Positions 47,941-61,620 of a stretch of 64,000 nt of DNA are shown here, piece by piece. The stretch covers positions 10,917,001-10,981,000 of the forward strand of contig OX419755.1 in the NCBI GenBank assembly GCA_948567375.1. The letters run 5' to 3'. The first letter of the stretch is position 1. Each line of letters begins with the position of its first letter. The notes under the pieces are model-generated. The model ran no database searches. It saw only the letters and a program-made list of their open reading frames with translations, and had not been told where the DNA came from. The position numbers were made by a program, and so were the translations under genes. Source of the stretch: Lunularia cruciata. Its lineage: Eukaryota > Streptophyta > Marchantiopsida > Lunulariales > Lunulariaceae.

Positions 47941-50900
47941 CACTTAACCTTGGAATTGACTTGATTGTCTATTCCCTTGTGAGTCCTTTAACTTCCTTGA
48001 TTATCACCCTTTGGTTAAGTAATGAGATGCTATTGGCAGTACTATGAACACTCTACAACCTAAACAAGATTGAAACAAGCATAGTAAGGAACATCACTAC
48101 ACATAATACTACACATTCATTGCTTGGAAATGGGACTCAACACTCAAATATCACAATAGATGGAATAGATTCCATAATGAATAGTGGTTATAAAGTAGGG
48201 AGGACAACACACATTAAGTGGCATAAGCTCCCTTATATATAAGTAAACTTAGCACTAAAAAGAAATTTTTATCTCCTAACCCTACTTCTACTCTGACCAC
48301 CATCTCCTCTTGCATTACCAACATCAATGCCAATTGGCTCCAAATCCTTCATCATCTCTACTGGATTACAACTTTGACATAGTTAGAGTACCATTTTAGC
48401 CTTAATTGTCCCCTAAATTTTTTTACTAATGCACTATCCTATAGAGAATTCATCTTGTACTAGATTTGTCTCACACTAATAAACATCTTGCAGAGGTCTA
48501 TCCAATAATTTTGCTTAGTAAGCCATAATTTAGTCTACTTGCATATCCCATAACATCAAGTCTTGCAAAATAGATCCTTCTCTTGCATCTCTTGTTGTTT
48601 AATATTCCCATAGCAACTCTTTATCCCATGCCTTTGGTATAGTCATGAAAATGACACATCTTACCTTAAACATGACCTCTTTTTGACCCTTGATATAGCC
48701 CTCTTCTAAGTTCTTGCACTCTAGGCAAGTTTCAGATGTTACTTTCTCTTCATGCCCTTGACTACATATGGAAAGAACCTATTTTGCATTGTGTAGAATG
48801 TTTGTTTTAGTCTCTTGCCTAATGGTCTCTAAATATGCACTCTTGGATCTCTATGAAACCATCCATATGGGGCAACTCCATAGGTCTCCCTAGATGACAT
48901 CTCCACATACTAGCTTGTTGTAGGAGGTACACAAAGAGCATGTACTTGATTTCCTGGTGAAGGAGATTGAAAGCACTCTCCTCCTTGATGTTGCCTTGAA
49001 TTGTGTGATGATACACTTGGGCAAGGACCTTATAATAGATGAGCCACTTAGAAAACTATGGGATCTTGAGTCATAAATCCTTGCTAACAATCCTCCAACA
49101 TTTCCATGATCTCACAAACTCCATTTAGGCATCTTTCTACATGAGGCCAGGCATGAGGTTTCTTCTCATACTCAAAACATTGGATTGGATGTTGTTGTAG
49201 TGTCCTTAAATCCAATCTTTCCTTTAAGCCTCTCCTTCATACCTCTATGAATGGAATCCAAAGGTGAAAGAAGGCTTGTTCTCTCTATGTTTGCCACCAT
49301 AATGCCAATAGGTGTGAGACCTCAGGTACCAAGTGATAGCAAACACAACAAAGTGTATATGGACACCAATTTTTGTACATGGCCCTGGAAGTAGACTCTT
49401 ATAGGGTGAACTTTATCATATCTAAGTACATAATGAAAATCATCATGTGGGAATTTGAGGATCCCTTATCTAGATTTCCCAATACAATAAATGTTATCTG
49501 GAAGTGATTTAACTACGAGCTTATTGTTCTCTAGTACATAAGCAATGGCCCTATCCCATCCAAGACATTTGACTCATTATTGTCTTGATGATGTTTGAGT
49601 TGTGTCCTTTGTCATAGCATTTAATTGTACAGGCACTCAAGGTCTTGAAAGTCAAGTAGTACTTGAAGGCGCTACTCCAAAATGGTTGGACATGCTTCTC
49701 TAGAGTTGCCAATGACACTTCTATAGCATGGTTGAAGATCATCCGCACACTTTCTTCCAAATGATCTAATGCTACCTTAAGCTCTTGCATGATTTGAGTG
49801 ATATGCACCTTTTGTGCATCTAGATTGGTATTGATCATGGCATTGTAGGCCCCACATCTTGTGGATTCTATCAATCTCCTTGTTGAATACTTGAGGCACC
49901 TTGATGTATTCCTTTGCGGGATATATTTGAGGTCTTATTGCTTATCCTTGGTTGATCAACTTCAAGTTGTCCACTACGTACCTTAGGGTGAAGTATGAGA
50001 GATAAATAACTACATAAGTAATCTCATGTAGGTTTTCCAATTAGATACTATATGATGGCCTCTACTAATATACATTTGGTCTTCCATAGGTCCCAAAATT
50101 CAATTGCATGCGACCATAGCATGGAATTGAACAGCTTTGAGTCATCAACAATCTACCAATTTGAGTAGGGCAAGATCAAACTAGTATATTTATTCTACCA
50201 ATGTGAATAGCAATGCTTCTCATTACAACCTAGAAAAAGCTACAAATACTGATGCATATCTTGCATTAAAGTTGGTTGTGGAGGAATAGGTACCAAGCTG
50301 ACTATTCCCTATCTTCTCTACACAAGGCCTTTGGTGGATTCCTCCACTGGGTCCACATTAATCACTCCAAGAGCTTGGAAGGTCATGGATAATAAGAGAT
50401 CCATTATTGTGTCGGGTTGTAGCTAGACCCTTGGCTTGGAGGAATGGCCAACTTCAGCCCTTCCTAGAAGTTGTGAGTCCACTATGGAACTCTACTCAAT
50501 TGTTCAAGTTGTAGGGGAGGTTGCTTGCCCAAAAATTGTAAGACAATCACCTCCCAAGGAAAAATTCTCTAAACCTTGGATCCTCTATATCTATGGGCAA
50601 TCAACCCCTTCTCCAAGGGCTCTTGGAACTCTAGGGCTTGTGTTGCACACATCAAGTATGGGAAATCAGATGCTAGTGGACTTGATCCTTGTGCCGATTG
50701 TTGACAAGCACAATTACATTGGCACCAATTGGTACTCCCTTTCCCTTGTAGAAGATTCTATAACATCCATCAGCCCAAAATGTTGCACTATCAATCTTGC
50801 AGTAGCTTCTTCCCCATCTACATAAGGGCTCAACTTGCTCATCCCTTTGTTTAGGATGTCCAGAATTACTTGGAGGCTCTTCTTCTAGGATCCAAGAGAT

Positions 50901-50950
50901 CCACTATATGGGTTGTCTCTAAAGTCTCCCCATCTTTTGATATTTGTTAA
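47941..50950. other. Decayed repeat sequence, no firm gene
   Basis: The minus strand has helical-looking frames, for example 49551-49874 (107 aa, ITQIMQELKVALDHLEESV), that resemble retroelement protein but match no copy I can identify. A plus-strand frame at 50436-50825 (129 aa) lacks motifs. 48100-48250 has an LTR-like feel (TTATATATAAG) without a partner in view. Confidence 0.3.
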
Positions 50951-53850
50951 TTACTAACTCCTCTTTAGCTGATGCCTCATGTCCCATAATACCTTTGTGT
51001 CAACACTGCTAGTGTCCATAGTCCCAACAATCTCCCCTCTTGGAGACCTCTCTCTTATAGTTTCCATCCCTACGAGACTACCCTCAGCTTTCCTCTGGGG
51101 GGCTCTTAATGACTTTGGGCTGCCTTTGTTAGGTGAACAACCTCTTCTTACCATCAACAGTATTGCTAAGAGTAATAGGTCTGGAAGAGTTGGAGGCAAG
51201 TGAACTCCGACCTGTAGAATTGCCTCCAAATTTTGTCTTTAAGTGGCCTACTCCATTTTTCCTTGGATACCCCTCTTGGTGATCTGCCCTCTGTGAACTG
51301 TTCTGGCTTGTCTTGCCCTTGATTGTTATCAAGCTCATCTTTTTCTTTGAAGTCTTCTTCCTTAGAGGGAGGTGTTAATTTATGGTGGTTAATGAACCAG
51401 AGTACTTGGTTTACTTTCTACTCCAACTTCAAGCTCTATAGCATGAGATTATTTCTAAACTTCTACTATGCTTCAACCTCCAGTTGCTCCTTTTTTCATT
51501 GTAATATAGATAGTCCTTTTGGTTTTATACATTTTCATATTTGGACTCATTTATTTTCAACTTGTGAGATGCCAATTCTCCCTCCATAACTTCTCTAAGC
51601 ATCTCCTAGTTGCCTTTCTCTTTCTCCAAAGCTGTGGCCTCTACTTCCAATGCATACTATAATAACTTCAAATCCTCCACTTCTTTTTAGGAAGTGTCAA
51701 TGGAGAGTTCTTGTATCTTCTTTGCAATGATCTTAGAGTGCTCTTTTGCATAGGATGCTTTTTCATGTAGTGTGCAAAGATCTTTCTCTAGCTGTTGGAT
51801 CTTCAACTTCTTGGATTCCAACTACTAATTGACAAATGCTTTGCTGGTCCAAAGAGCTTGAAGTCCAAGTTAGTATCTCCTCTAACTCCTTCCTAGCAGT
51901 GGTAGATTGCTACCACATGGCCTCCTTCTCTATCCAAGCAAGCTCTACCTCCTATGATTTACAAGAACTCTCTTGTACAATCCACCCTTGTGTAATCTCT
52001 ATGGGCAAAATGTCCACATCTTAGCTCCATCAATACAAAGACCAAACCAAGCCTCAATGCTTGGGTTATGGTTTTCAAGCCATTTGGTATAGTATTCCTT
52101 GCTTACTAGGTTTTAAATAAGGTCATCTATCATTCTGTAGACAACCTCCAACCTATTATGTTATACAGAATCAGCTTCCTACAAGCTCCCAGTATTGGCA
52201 TCCTACAAACCACTTGTCCCATCTTGGGCACTAGGTACAAAATTGGAGTGGCTTCCAAGATAGGAAAAAACCTTCTCTTGTGGATACTTGCAGTAAGATA
52301 AGCTTTATGCCAAAAAAATCCATGTTGTTATTTAGCGACATAACCTAGTTGGTGATGCTTCCTTTTGGGAAGACCCTCCTACTTCCCTTTTTGCCCTTGT
52401 AAGATAGGTACATTTCTACAAGGTTATGTAAATAATCCTATAAGTTGATGATATCTACCTTCTCTTGTTGCTTGTGCTTGGTTGGGCTTCCTAGAGCTTC
52501 CATTGTTACCTTCTTTCTTTGGCTTTGGTAGTGCTTCTTCTACTTTCATTTTGCAATGGTGCCTCTCGTCTTTGGCTAAGCCTTGCTTGCCATTGCTAGT
52601 AGGCTTCTTCACCATCACCCTTTGCTTCTTTTTCTCCTTTATTGAGGTTGGTGATATAATTTCACCCTTCTATGGGCTACTTGTCTTCTTCCTTCTGTTG
52701 CTCATAGCCTCTACCTCTATGAGATTGAGGAGATCTTGTAGCTCTACTTCTTGTGCTCTTTGAGTTGTGGGTATTTGCAAATTTACAAGATTCTCCAATT
52801 CTTTGCTAGTGTATTTGGTCAAGTGGGAGACCAATTGGGATTTCATATGGGGCCTTAAATATTGCCCCCTTATCCACTTTGTCATCTCTTAGAAGCTCTT
52901 CTTGAAAACTGGCATTTGAGATGTTGGAGCTACCTCCTTGACAAGATTTCCCCTCAACAAGAAGGCACCTAGGGCCTGGTATTCCATCATTTCCATTAGT
53001 AAAGGCTGCCCCTAGTAAAATTCTTTCTTCATGTTGTCTTACTTATCAAGAAGGCCATCTTGAATCTCATACATCATTCTCATAGCTTTGTGAACAATAT
53101 GGGAGCATAATTGAATGCTTCCTCATAGATGACACTTCAGATAAGGGCATCCATGAGGGACACATCCAGATACAACACACACCCTAGCCTCCAATGAGCC
53201 AATAGAAGTTTTTCATGGAAAAATATAGTGGTAGATATGTAACCATTACCATTGGGAACCAAACCAATGCATGGTCCCAAATAATTTCTTTGCATTTTTA
53301 AAGCAAAAGAGCACTTGCAAGTGCTATGGGCTGAGCTGGAATTTCCTTCACACTAAGGGAATTCAGCTTGGGTATTTGGGTTGTCTCAAATTTCATGTAA
53401 TATAGCATGATCACTCAATTCCCAGTTCCATAGCAAGTATTTGAGCTTCTTGCTGCAAACAAGCTCATGTCTATAGTTCCGTCCCACTTGACTAGTCCAT
53501 GGGACTTAATGATGAATTCTAGAGCTATGTGCATCTTTTGTGGTGCAAACTGTGTCACTACTTCCTTTTCCTTTTGTCCTCTCATTCTTGCCCGCTCTTT
53601 TTTACCTTCCTTCTTTCTTTTACATGGTTTCTCTCTCAGAATGCACAAGTCTAAGCCAAGGTTTCTTGCTGAGGGAGAAGATAGCCAGTTTGATCTGGCC
53701 AAGATGAATTCTGCAAAATTTAAAGAGATTCTAGGCTCCAGACAAATATTTATCTTGTTTATTCAACCATTGCAACCTTTTGGTAATCATACCCTTTGAT
53801 GAGCCATCACTACCCGCACATGTGCGCAGTTAGCCCAATCCAACAATTTA
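50950..53850 (-). pseudogene. Degenerate repeat ORF, probably FX-related
   Basis: The minus strand contains a basic segment LREKPCKRKKEGKKERARMR (about 53590-53650), a region around NSKSTRSRATR (about 52740-52775), coiled-coil-like LESKKLKIQQLEKDLCTLHE and ALEVEATALEKEKGN (51640-51830), and a Ser/Arg-rich tail (50954-51338). I could not find the TTYL...FF core, so membership in FX rests on the helical region and on loose similarity of 53700-54050 to the left end of copy 3. Confidence 0.35.
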
Positions 53851-54059
53851 CATTATGGTTTTTGATTTGTAAGTGACATCTTTATGTGGGTTGCTTCAAG
53901 CCAAGCTTCTTCCCAAGACAAGGTATGCTTTCAGGGTGAAGACCTTCTAGGGCAAAGAGCTCCCTCGCCAAAGCTTGTTTGGGTTGATCATTTCTTTTGT
54001 TTGTTTACCAAATGACTTTTCCAATGCTTTTCCTAGCTAGTATCTACAAAACAACTAAG

Positions 54060-54712
54060 AAAGTTATTGCACATCAAGGTGCGGCCCCACATCAGGATTC
54101 TTGATCCCAAGCACATGCTTTGACAATGAAGACCTACTCGGACAGTTGAGTACTTAGGTAGAGTTTGCACATTATCAAGGAAGATACCCTTGACATTCTG
54201 AACAAGCAAGTCAATGTGAGGAAGGGTTCTTGTAACGATGGAGCATTGAGAGTATCATGGAATAGAAAAGCCAAATAGATAGTTGATTTGGATTTTTTTG
54301 GGATTGTGTTTTTTGGAAGAGATGCACATGATCAAGGACAATGTCCATCCATCCAGGCGAAAGAACCTTTGGCCTGAAAACTGACCTTCAGCCTAAAAAC
54401 CAACCTTTAGGGAGAAATATACCTATGGGAAGGACCAGCCACCAAGGTAATGGAGGCCCTTCAAGAGGAAGTGGCCTTTGGGTTCAACTATCAAAGGGTT
54501 CTTAGACTAGATCTTTCAATCAAAGTGGTTATTAATTTCTCTTTTCTGTAGGATGCCATATTGGGTATCCTTACCTTTTTGGGAGTGGTTTGTGCTCAAG
54601 AGGTTAAACATGCAAGCATAAACAACTAGTGACATTGTGATATTTGATCTTCATCTCTAGTATTCTAATGGGAATGATCTATTCTTACTGTTTATACTAT
54701 TACTAATTAGAC
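54060..54712 (+). repeat. FX-type 3' end with LTR-like sequence, direct
   Basis: Colinear with 31260-32603: CACATGCT.TTACAATGAAG, ATTATCAAGGAAG.TA, GTGAGGAAGGGTT, AGAAATATACCTA, then the LTR-like tail. It follows directly on the opposite-strand remnant to its left. Confidence 0.6.
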
Positions 54713-54967
54713 AATGGGTTGTCACAAGAGTGCTAGTGCAAGCAACAGTTGAATTTTTCATTCACTCAATAGGAGTGGCACTATAATTAATAGAGATGTT
54801 GCTGCACCAGTACCAAGCCAAATGCCCTAACATTATGGATTAGACCACGGTGGTCTGGAACATGCACAAATCTTGAACATGAAACCCAGTACTACTGCAG
54901 ATTCAATCCGACCGTCACCTTGAGCAGTTGATTTACCTGCCTGGTGTATTTATAAGCTTTTGATATT

Positions 54968-55004
54968 GGGGGATTGGGCTGTCCCTTGTGAGGCTACTAT
55001 GCAT
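54968..55004 (+). repeat. First copy of a 34-bp word (solo)
   Basis: Contains GGATTGGGCTGTCCCTTGTG and continues to AGGCTACTATGCATA. The same word forms both arms of the hairpin at 55181-55278. Confidence 0.9.
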
Positions 55005-55094
55005 ATATATTCCATCCCTCGTACGGACCTGACAAGTTCAGATGCTTCAGATGGGTTGGACATCAAGTTGCTAAGGCTTGCTATTTTACCAACT

Positions 55095-55180
55095 ACAGCT
55101 AGAGTACTACCATCTGTCTTGCAGATAATCCTCTGCTAGCAAAAGACTCTATGAGCTGAGATACTTGGAATGTTGGTGGT
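55095..55180 (-). pseudogene. Peroxidase exon 3 fragment
   Basis: Reversed, this matches the end of exon 3 (from TTCCAAGTATCTCAGCTCAT to AGATGGTAGTACTCT), encoding FQVSQLIESF and DGSTL-like residues. It is the leftover of the first peroxidase of segmental duplication copy 2, cut off at 55180 by the hairpin. Confidence 0.75.
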
Positions 55181-55292
55181 GCATAGTAGCCTCACAAGGG
55201 ACAGCCCAATCCCCTTATGTTCGCATATGCATAGCTTATGCATAGGGATTGGGCTGTCCCTTGTGAGGCTACTATGCATAAGCTATGCGAAC
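55181..55292. repeat. Foldback hairpin inserted in a peroxidase relic
   Basis: Arms 55181-55213 and 55245-55277 are perfect reverse complements (33 bp). The loop holds GTTCGCAT...AGCTTATGCATA, itself complementary to 55273-55292 (TATGCATAAGCTATGCGAAC), so two alternative stems are possible. It replaces the body of the first peroxidase of this block. Confidence 0.9.
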
Positions 55293-55305
55293 AGTCCAGA
55301 GAATC

Positions 55306-55346
55306 AAAGCAGTGCAATAATAAAGTAGGCACTTGAATTGTGCCAT
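55306..55346 (-). pseudogene. Peroxidase exon 1 start fragment
   Basis: Reversed, it reads ATGGCACAATTCAAGTGCC and a few more codons, the start of the signal peptide MAQFKC shared with the dead gene at 12009. The rest of the gene is lost to the left. Confidence 0.7.
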
Positions 55347-57089
55347 CTCTACGGTCGCTGGACGCTCACTTCTGGCGAACGAGATCTATGGACACGTTTC
55401 CTAGTATTTTCCAACGTGAAAACTAACAAAATGACTCCAAGAAAGGGAAGAACAGCTGAATATGTGAGTCAAATTGCAGCAGTCTCCTGCGCTCACGAAG
55501 AACAAAGTTTAGAACTTTTTTTATGGGGAAAGATGAAAAATCTTTCACCAATCAGGTTCTGAAAGTGGAACTGATGTGGATCCAGAGTGCAGAGAACTGC
55601 TGCGTGGTTGGATGCTTGAGAAGACAATCGAAGGGGTTTATACACACGGGATTCGTGAATAATAATCGTAGTTGCGCAGACAACGTGCCATTGCTCAATA
55701 CAGTCTAATACAATTTTGTGATTTGTTTATAGACCAATAACCAATGACTTCAGCTGAATAACAGCATGCCTTGAAGCCATGCTGTTGATCAGGCTACATC
55801 CATTGAAGTTGCTCAATTAGTGAAGAATCTTAGGTGAAGTACTATTCTAACCCGGATGATCCTCTAGATGGACAACTAGTAATAGTTCTACTTTCGAATC
55901 TATGGAGCGGCGTCCTGGATCGCTTTGAAGAAATATGATGTAAATTATGCACATGTTATCAGGAAAAACTCAACCGAACCGAAGCCTTTGCCCAGATTCT
56001 GAGTACATATTTTGCGAGGGGAGAATGTCATTCTGTTCGTGGGTGACATTTATGAAATGAGATTATTCCGAAATTGAGGTAATATTCTTGGAGGACGTTA
56101 TGCTGTGAGATTTAAATGCTTCAAACAGTGCAGCGTGCTGCACCTGTTACTGTAGCCTTGACTACTGTAGCCTTGGAAGACTGAGGCATACAGTAGCCGT
56201 CTTCCATGCCCCAGGTAAACTAGATCTACCAGGTGCTTATCGGCTCGTCACTGGTCAACACTCGTTAGCAAGATCACTAGCTTGTTGTAACTTGGGCGGG
56301 TTGGGAAGTCATTCTACATGGGAAAGAAAAGCCAACAACGTGGAAACTTTGAGGAAGGTACAGTTTATGATCATCTTCAGGTACAGTATTTGTGGTGTGA
56401 TGATTTTGCATTGCTTTAAGATCGAGATTTACATTAACCCGGTTGTTCGCAGTACCAACGGAGCGCAAGTAGCTGTGCCCCTCAATCTACCTAGATCACT
56501 CACTGCATCCCAGAACTAAACGTTACTAGGATTAATCTACTTACTAACTACAATCAGACTCAAAACAGAAGAAATATTCCATATATCAACAGATTGTAAG
56601 TTCTTCAAACCGCAACGACTCCAACTTAGTTTGATTTGCCTCGATCAAATCAGGTCAGTTCCAGTATACAGGCATGTGAAAATGTCTGATAGCTGTATTG
56701 CCGAGAAAGTGAAGACCCATGCTGAGTTCACGTGGAAACTGAAGAGATCGTACTCTTCAAGTTCGAAATCCAATGGGAAAGGAACATAAACCCGTCAAAC
56801 TCGCAATGGTGAAAGGTTGGAAGAGATGGTGATCAGTAAAATCTTGGGAAATCGTGATCAGTAAAATTCTTACAGGACTCGCTGTGGATTTATTGTCCAG
56901 TATGTTTTATTGCTTATTTCTACAGTGAATTAGATTAAGAATCAGTCAAAGGCTCTATTTATACAAAAAGCTTAACCCAATAAGCAACCTACATGTTTAA
57001 GCTATGCCATAGACTGTGACTTACTATAAACTAAATCAATTCATATATTTGACACAATTCCTTGATTATGTTTTTTTTATATTACTGTC

Positions 57090-58645
<1,556 letters not shown>

Positions 58646-59443
58646 CTCCACGGGGCGGCAAGTTTTTCCTTGTGCCAAACGGTATCTATTCTGACGTTTC
58701 CTAGCCAGTTCTCGATGTGAGAATCAACAAGAGAAAGAAACTGAAGAAAACTTGAAATAGTACATCAAAGTGCAGCGATCTCACGCTTCGATGAAGAGCA
58801 CAGCCTCGAAGGTTTTTTAGAAGAAAGAAGGAAACTCTTTCACCAATCAGGTCTTGAAACTGGAACTGATAGGATTCAGAGTGCAAGATAACTTCTGCGT
58901 GGTTGAATGCTTGTGAAAACTATCGAAGGGAGTACGCTCATATACCAGAGATATTGCATTCATGAAAAGTACGCGTAGAGGCACAGACGTGTAGAAGCGT
59001 GCCGATCGTTTCAAACGTTTCGTTCAGATTCGTGGCTTCTTCAATAAATATGTCCATTAAGTTCAGGATTGTACCCTGCTATTGAGTAGGCAACAGTGAT
59101 CCGAGCTGAGCTACTCAATCAATACAGAATGTTACTGCAACCGTTGTCCAAACGCGGATGAAATTTAGTAGCATGAGTAAAAGCTTGTTCTACAGTCCGA
59201 ATGTACCCATCCAACATCCTGGGCGATTGGAAGAGATCTACCCATACAGCCGTTCTTCCGAGGTGTTTGCAGATGCCAACTATTCTGTCTGGTACCCAGA
59301 TTCTGATTAATGCTTGGGATCTACTGACTAAATGATAGTTTGATGAGCTTTTTGGACAAGAGATATTGAAACCTTTGATCAAGTTCCACTGTCAGGTCTC
59401 GCTGTTGAACAACCGTACTGTGTTAGCACAGCTGGACATAGAC
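58646..59443. other. Upstream flank of the dead paralog
   Basis: Duplicated from 15965-16757. No gene. The frame at 59119-59382 is not shared in open form with the other copy. Confidence 0.5.
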
Positions 59444-59448
59444 AGGGG

Positions 59449-59850
59449 TGTTAGAAAATACAGTCCCAAGTGACCTCTCGCAATAGCACATCATAAGGCC
59501 CATTAAACATAATCAGAGGACTAACAAGAAATAACGTGGTTCACTCACTGTCCCGGAAGCTACCTCCACGGCTGAAACAGGCTCAAACCAGCCTTCGAAC
59601 CTTTATTTCCATTGCACATATGTATATATATACAAACACAGCGATAGTCACTCTGTCACTGTCTAAACTCCTGAATATAGACCTGCGTGACTTCATGAGT
59701 ATTGACCACTCAAGATATCTAGTCACTTTAATACTCAACCTTAGAAGTGACTGAATATATATCCGCATGATACTGTAAGGAGTTTCCATCAGTCAAGTTT
59801 TGCTCTTGCTCTTGATCAGGCAAGTCACTTAAAGCAAGCCAAACATAACA
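59449..59850 (-). repeat. Copia 3' LTR
   Basis: 402 bp. On the minus strand it starts TGTTATGTTTGGCTTG and ends TTCTAACA. TATATATATAC (minus) near 59620-59632 is a candidate TATA box. Confidence 0.92.
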
Positions 59851-59866
59851 AACTCCACCTTTTGCT
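59851..59866 (-). other. Copia polypurine tract
   Basis: AAAAGGTGGAG on the minus strand, immediately before the 3' LTR; the same in the dead copy at about 38503-38513. Confidence 0.75.
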
Positions 59867-59879
59867 TGTATCCACCTTA

Positions 59880-61620
59880 TCATCCCAAAGAGCAACATTG
59901 AACGTTAAGCAAGTTCATGCATAACTTGAATTTCTCAACAGGAACAGGTTTAGTCAACATATCAGCTGCGTTTACCTCTGTGCCAATCTTTTGCAGATTG
60001 ATTTCACCATTTGTCACAGCTTCCCTGATAAAATGATGTCTCACATCAATATGCTTTGTCCTTGAATGATATACTTGATTCTTTGCCAAGTGAATAGCGC
60101 TTTGGCTATCACAAAAGAGTGTGGACTTCATATTCGGGAGTCCTATATCCTTGGCTAATCTTTGTAGCCATATTGCCTCCTTGGCAGCCTCAGTTGTTGC
60201 CATATATTCTGCCTCTGTAGTGGCAAGAGCAACAGTAGATTGGAGAGTAGACTTCCAACTTACTGCACCACCAACAAGTGTAAAAGCAAATCCTGTTGTA
60301 GACCTTCTCTTATCCAAGTCTCCGGCAAAATCAGAATCTATGTACCCTGTAATTCCTCCTTCTTGTTCCTTCTCCACATCAAAGTTAATGCCAATATTTA
60401 TAGTCCCTTTCAAGTAACGAAGTATCCACTTCACAACTTCCCAATGTTGTTTCCCCGGATTTGCCATGTATCTACTCACCATGCTCACAGCATATGAGAT
60501 GTCTGGTCTAGTGCAGACCATAGCATACATTAAACTCCCAACAGCACTAGCATAAGGAATGTTGGACATTACTTTTCTCTCCTCCTCATTTGATGGAAAT
60601 TGCTCCAATGATATCCTGAAATGACTTGCCATTGGAGTGTTCACTGGTTTTGCTTTCTCCATGCCAAACCGAGCAAGTAATTTTTCCAAATATCTCCTTT
60701 GAGATATCCATAACTTTCCCTTGCTCCTGTCCCGATGGATTTCAATCCCAAGTACCCTCTTTGAAGAACCCAAGTCCTTCATATCAAACTCCTTACCAAG
60801 TTGTGCTTTCAATTTCTCCACCTCAACCATATCCTTTGCAGCAATCAGCATATCATCCACATATAGTACCAAGATGATTAAATCAAATACTCTAGGTCCA
60901 TGTAGCTTCTTGAGGTACACACAACAATCTGATTCACTTCTGTTATATCCTTGCTTCAACATGAAAGTATCAAATTTCATGTACCAAAGTCTTGGACTTT
61001 GCTTTAGTCCATATAAAGACTTTTGTAACCTACAAACCAAGTTTTGGTTCCTTGGTACCACAAAACCTTCAGGTCGATGCATGTAAATCTCCTCCTCCAA
61101 TTCTCCATGTAAAAAAGCAGTTGTAACATCTAGTTGCTCCAACTCCAAGTTATGCAATGCAACTGTTGCCAATAGTGCACGAATTGAAGAGATTTTTACC
61201 ACTGGTGAAAAAATCTCATTGAAGTCAATACCTTCTTTTTGGCTGTAACCCTTTGCTACAAGCCTTGCTTTGTATCTATCTCCACCTGATTTTGGAAGTC
61301 CTTCCTTCTTCCAAAATATCCATCTGCAACCAATTGCCTTCTTTCCCATAGGCAATTTTTCAAGTCTCCAAGTTTGATTCTTGGCCAAAGACTTCATCTC
61401 CTCTTCCATTGCACAATGCCATTTTTGACATTCTTGATCTTGCATTGCTTCTTCATATGAAGAAGGCTCACCATTCTCCGTAAGAAGAGCATAAGCTACA
61501 AAAGAATCATCAAATCTCTTTGGAGGCCTTCTATCCCAATTTGGATACCTAGGTTCATGAATCACTTCTGGGCTTTGCTCTTCTAATGGTTCACTTGGTA
61601 GATCTACAAGAGGTGAAATG
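59880..61620 (-). CDS. Copia reverse transcriptase and RNase H
   Basis: Open for more than 560 residues to a stop at 59880. Order: WHCAMEEEMKSLAKNQTW (start of RT), ARLVAKGYSQKEGIDF, QLDVTTAFLHGELEEEIYM (motif A), SLYGLKQSPRLWYMKF, LYVDDMLIAA (catalytic Asp pair intact), then RNase H TTEAEYMATTEAAKEAIW, CDSQSAIHLAKN and TKHIDVRHHFI, ending NAADMLTKPVP. The upstream residues PLVDLPSEPLEEQSPE are in this frame without a Met, so it is the second half of one polyprotein cut from the first half by a frameshift near 61615-61622. It makes cDNA and degrades the RNA template. Confidence 0.93.

Noticed and set aside
50436-50825. 129-aa plus-strand open frame
   Set aside because: No motif, no second copy and no promoter; the opposite strand is the coding-like strand of this decayed repeat, so it is probably chance.
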